From assembly GCF_029537395.1 (NCBI RefSeq), contig NZ_CP120677.1, positions 372,001-436,000 of the forward strand: 64,000 nt of DNA, written 5' to 3'. Positions 63,196 through 64,000 of the stretch are shown here, in pieces. The notes beneath the pieces were generated by a model. The model made no database searches, was not told where the DNA came from, and saw only the letters and a list, made by a program, of their open reading frames with translations. The position numbers and the translations under genes are program-made. Each line of letters begins with the position of its first letter. The stretch's first letter is position 1. Source of the stretch: Tissierella sp. Yu-01 (GTDB lineage Bacteria; Bacillota; Clostridia; Tissierellales; Tissierellaceae).

Positions 63196-64000
63196 TGGAT
63201 CCACAAAAGAAAGCAATTGAAACAATTGATAGATGTGTTGCTGTAAATGCAGGGGCAGGTACTGGAAAGACAAAGGTGCTTACTGAGAGATTTGTGTATA
63301 TACTAGAACATGGTAAATTGGAGGAAGGAAGAGAAGTTGAATCCATTGTTGCCATTACCTTTACTAAAAAGGCTACCCAGGAAATGGTTGAGAGAATAAG
63401 AAGTGAAATTAGAAAGAGATTTGGCGAGGGAAACAAATGGGCTAGATTCTATAGGGACATGGAGAAGTCCAATATTTCTACCATTCATTCATTTTGCGGA
63501 AAGATTTTAAGAGAAAATCCAATTGAAGCCAAGGTAGATCCATTATTTAATGTACTTGATGATTCTACATCAAAGGATTTATTGAATGAAAGCATTATGG
63601 AAGCTCTTAAATTAGGAATATTGAATGAATTATATGATTTCATGCTGCTATTAAAGGAATTTAGACCTGAAAATCTAATTGGTGATTTAACAGAAATATA
63701 CAATCAGGTAAGAACTGTGGGTATGTCCTTTGAGAATGTAAAAAAAAGTACAATGGATTATTTGGACAACTTAAGAATTGATACGGATGATTTAAAAATA
63801 ATTAAGGATACTATTATTTATCTGCAGGGGAAGCTAGCTAAAAATTCTAATATAGTCAAATTACATGATGATTCTACATGGATTAAATTTAGAGATGATG
63901 AATATAGTAATGATGAATTATTCCATATTCTAGAGTACCTAAATGATAGATTAGGTACCAGTAAAAAAGAAGAAGAAAAGTTTAATCTATTGAGAACTTC
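63195..64000 (+). CDS. addA: AddA-like UvrD-family helicase/nuclease (3' truncated by window edge)
   Basis: The first 268 residues are present; the frame is open to the window end. GTG 63195 overlaps the preceding TAG and follows GGAGGTG. Q-motif start DPQKKAI, Walker A VNAGAGTGKTKVLTER, motif Ia IVAITFTKKATQEMVERI, and ISTIHSFCGKIL are those of AddA. With AddB it processes double-strand breaks to Chi-controlled 3' tails for RecA. The remaining motifs and nuclease domain lie beyond the window. Confidence 0.92.
   Translation, partial: MDPQKKAIETIDRCVAVNAGAGTGKTKVLTERFVYILEHGKLEEGREVESIVAITFTKKATQEMVERIRSEIRKRFGEGNKWARFYRDMEKSNISTIHSFCGKILRENPIEAKVDPLFNVLDDSTSKDLLNESIMEALKLGILNELYDFMLLLKEFRPENLIGDLTEIYNQVRTVGMSFENVKKSTMDYLDNLRIDTDDLKIIKDTIIYLQGKLAKNSNIVKLHDDSTWIKFRDDEYSNDELFHILEYLNDRLGTSKKEEEKFNLLRT

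Overview
The window looks like a chromosomal segment of a low-GC, anaerobic Gram-positive bacterium of the Clostridia/Tissierellia type. Supporting signs are strong AT bias, AGGAGG-type ribosome sites with many TTG starts, pyruvate phosphate dikinase with its regulator, the oxygen-independent class III ribonucleotide reductase, several radical-SAM enzymes, small clostridial families (DUF1540, DUF1292, DUF1893, DUF4153), and lipoprotein transporters without outer-membrane parts. I see no rRNA, tRNA, CRISPR array, prophage or intact transposase. Content is mostly housekeeping, with a few accessory islands and one decayed patch.

Layout. 1-2.8 kb: quaternary-amine (OpuC-type) ABC transporter, entered inside its ATPase gene. 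3-9 kb: VOC protein, truA, acyl-CoA thioesterase, PPDK regulator, a folded repetitive intergenic element, and ppdK. 9.5-13.2 kb: two small self-regulated operons, TetR/FMN-bind/flavodoxin/membrane protein and PadR/DUF2812, each with a palindromic operator on its promoter. 13.4-18.5 kb: ECF-type membrane protein with a SPASM radical-SAM enzyme, ZIP metal transporter, Cys-tRNA(Pro) deacylase, a Cu/Zn superoxide dismutase whose ribosome site lies inside a hairpin, and the tRNA 2-selenouridine synthase. 18.7-22.9 kb: DUF1893/ECF pair, acyl-ACP thioesterase, methylglyoxal synthase, cold-shock protein, parvulin. 23-27 kb: five genes resembling Na+-NQR subunits B-C-D-E-F, with no nqrA, rnfB or rnfC beside them. 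27-35 kb: RelA/SpoT-like protein, DUF4153 protein, MsrA, radical SAM, nrdDG and free-methionine-sulfoxide reductase. 35-47.5 kb: a large inverted repeat, transglutaminase-like protein, lone adenine-type DNA methylase, peptidase D, MnmL-like radical SAM, pseudouridine synthases and a TGS/uridine-kinase fusion. 47.6-53.6 kb: complete oligopeptide (Opp) transporter. 53.6-56 kb: dodecin, an FMN-binding protein, then remnants of an M28 peptidase and a serpin. 56-64 kb: a two-gene 5-deoxypentose-phosphate salvage operon, NagZ-like glucosidase with a ROK kinase, and an AddB/AddA-type recombination nuclease pair that runs off the end.

Themes. Flavin and redox chemistry recurs: NQR-like complex, FMN-bind protein, flavodoxin, FMN-binding split-barrel protein, dodecin. 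So does oxidative-damage defence: SodC, MsrA, fRMsr. Several radical-SAM enzymes make 5'-deoxyadenosine, which fits the deoxypentose salvage operon. The strongest leads are the NqrA-less NQR-like operon, the sequestered sodC start, the folded element before ppdK, the ~200-bp inverted repeat, and the RelA/SpoT-like protein with an unusual C-terminal half.
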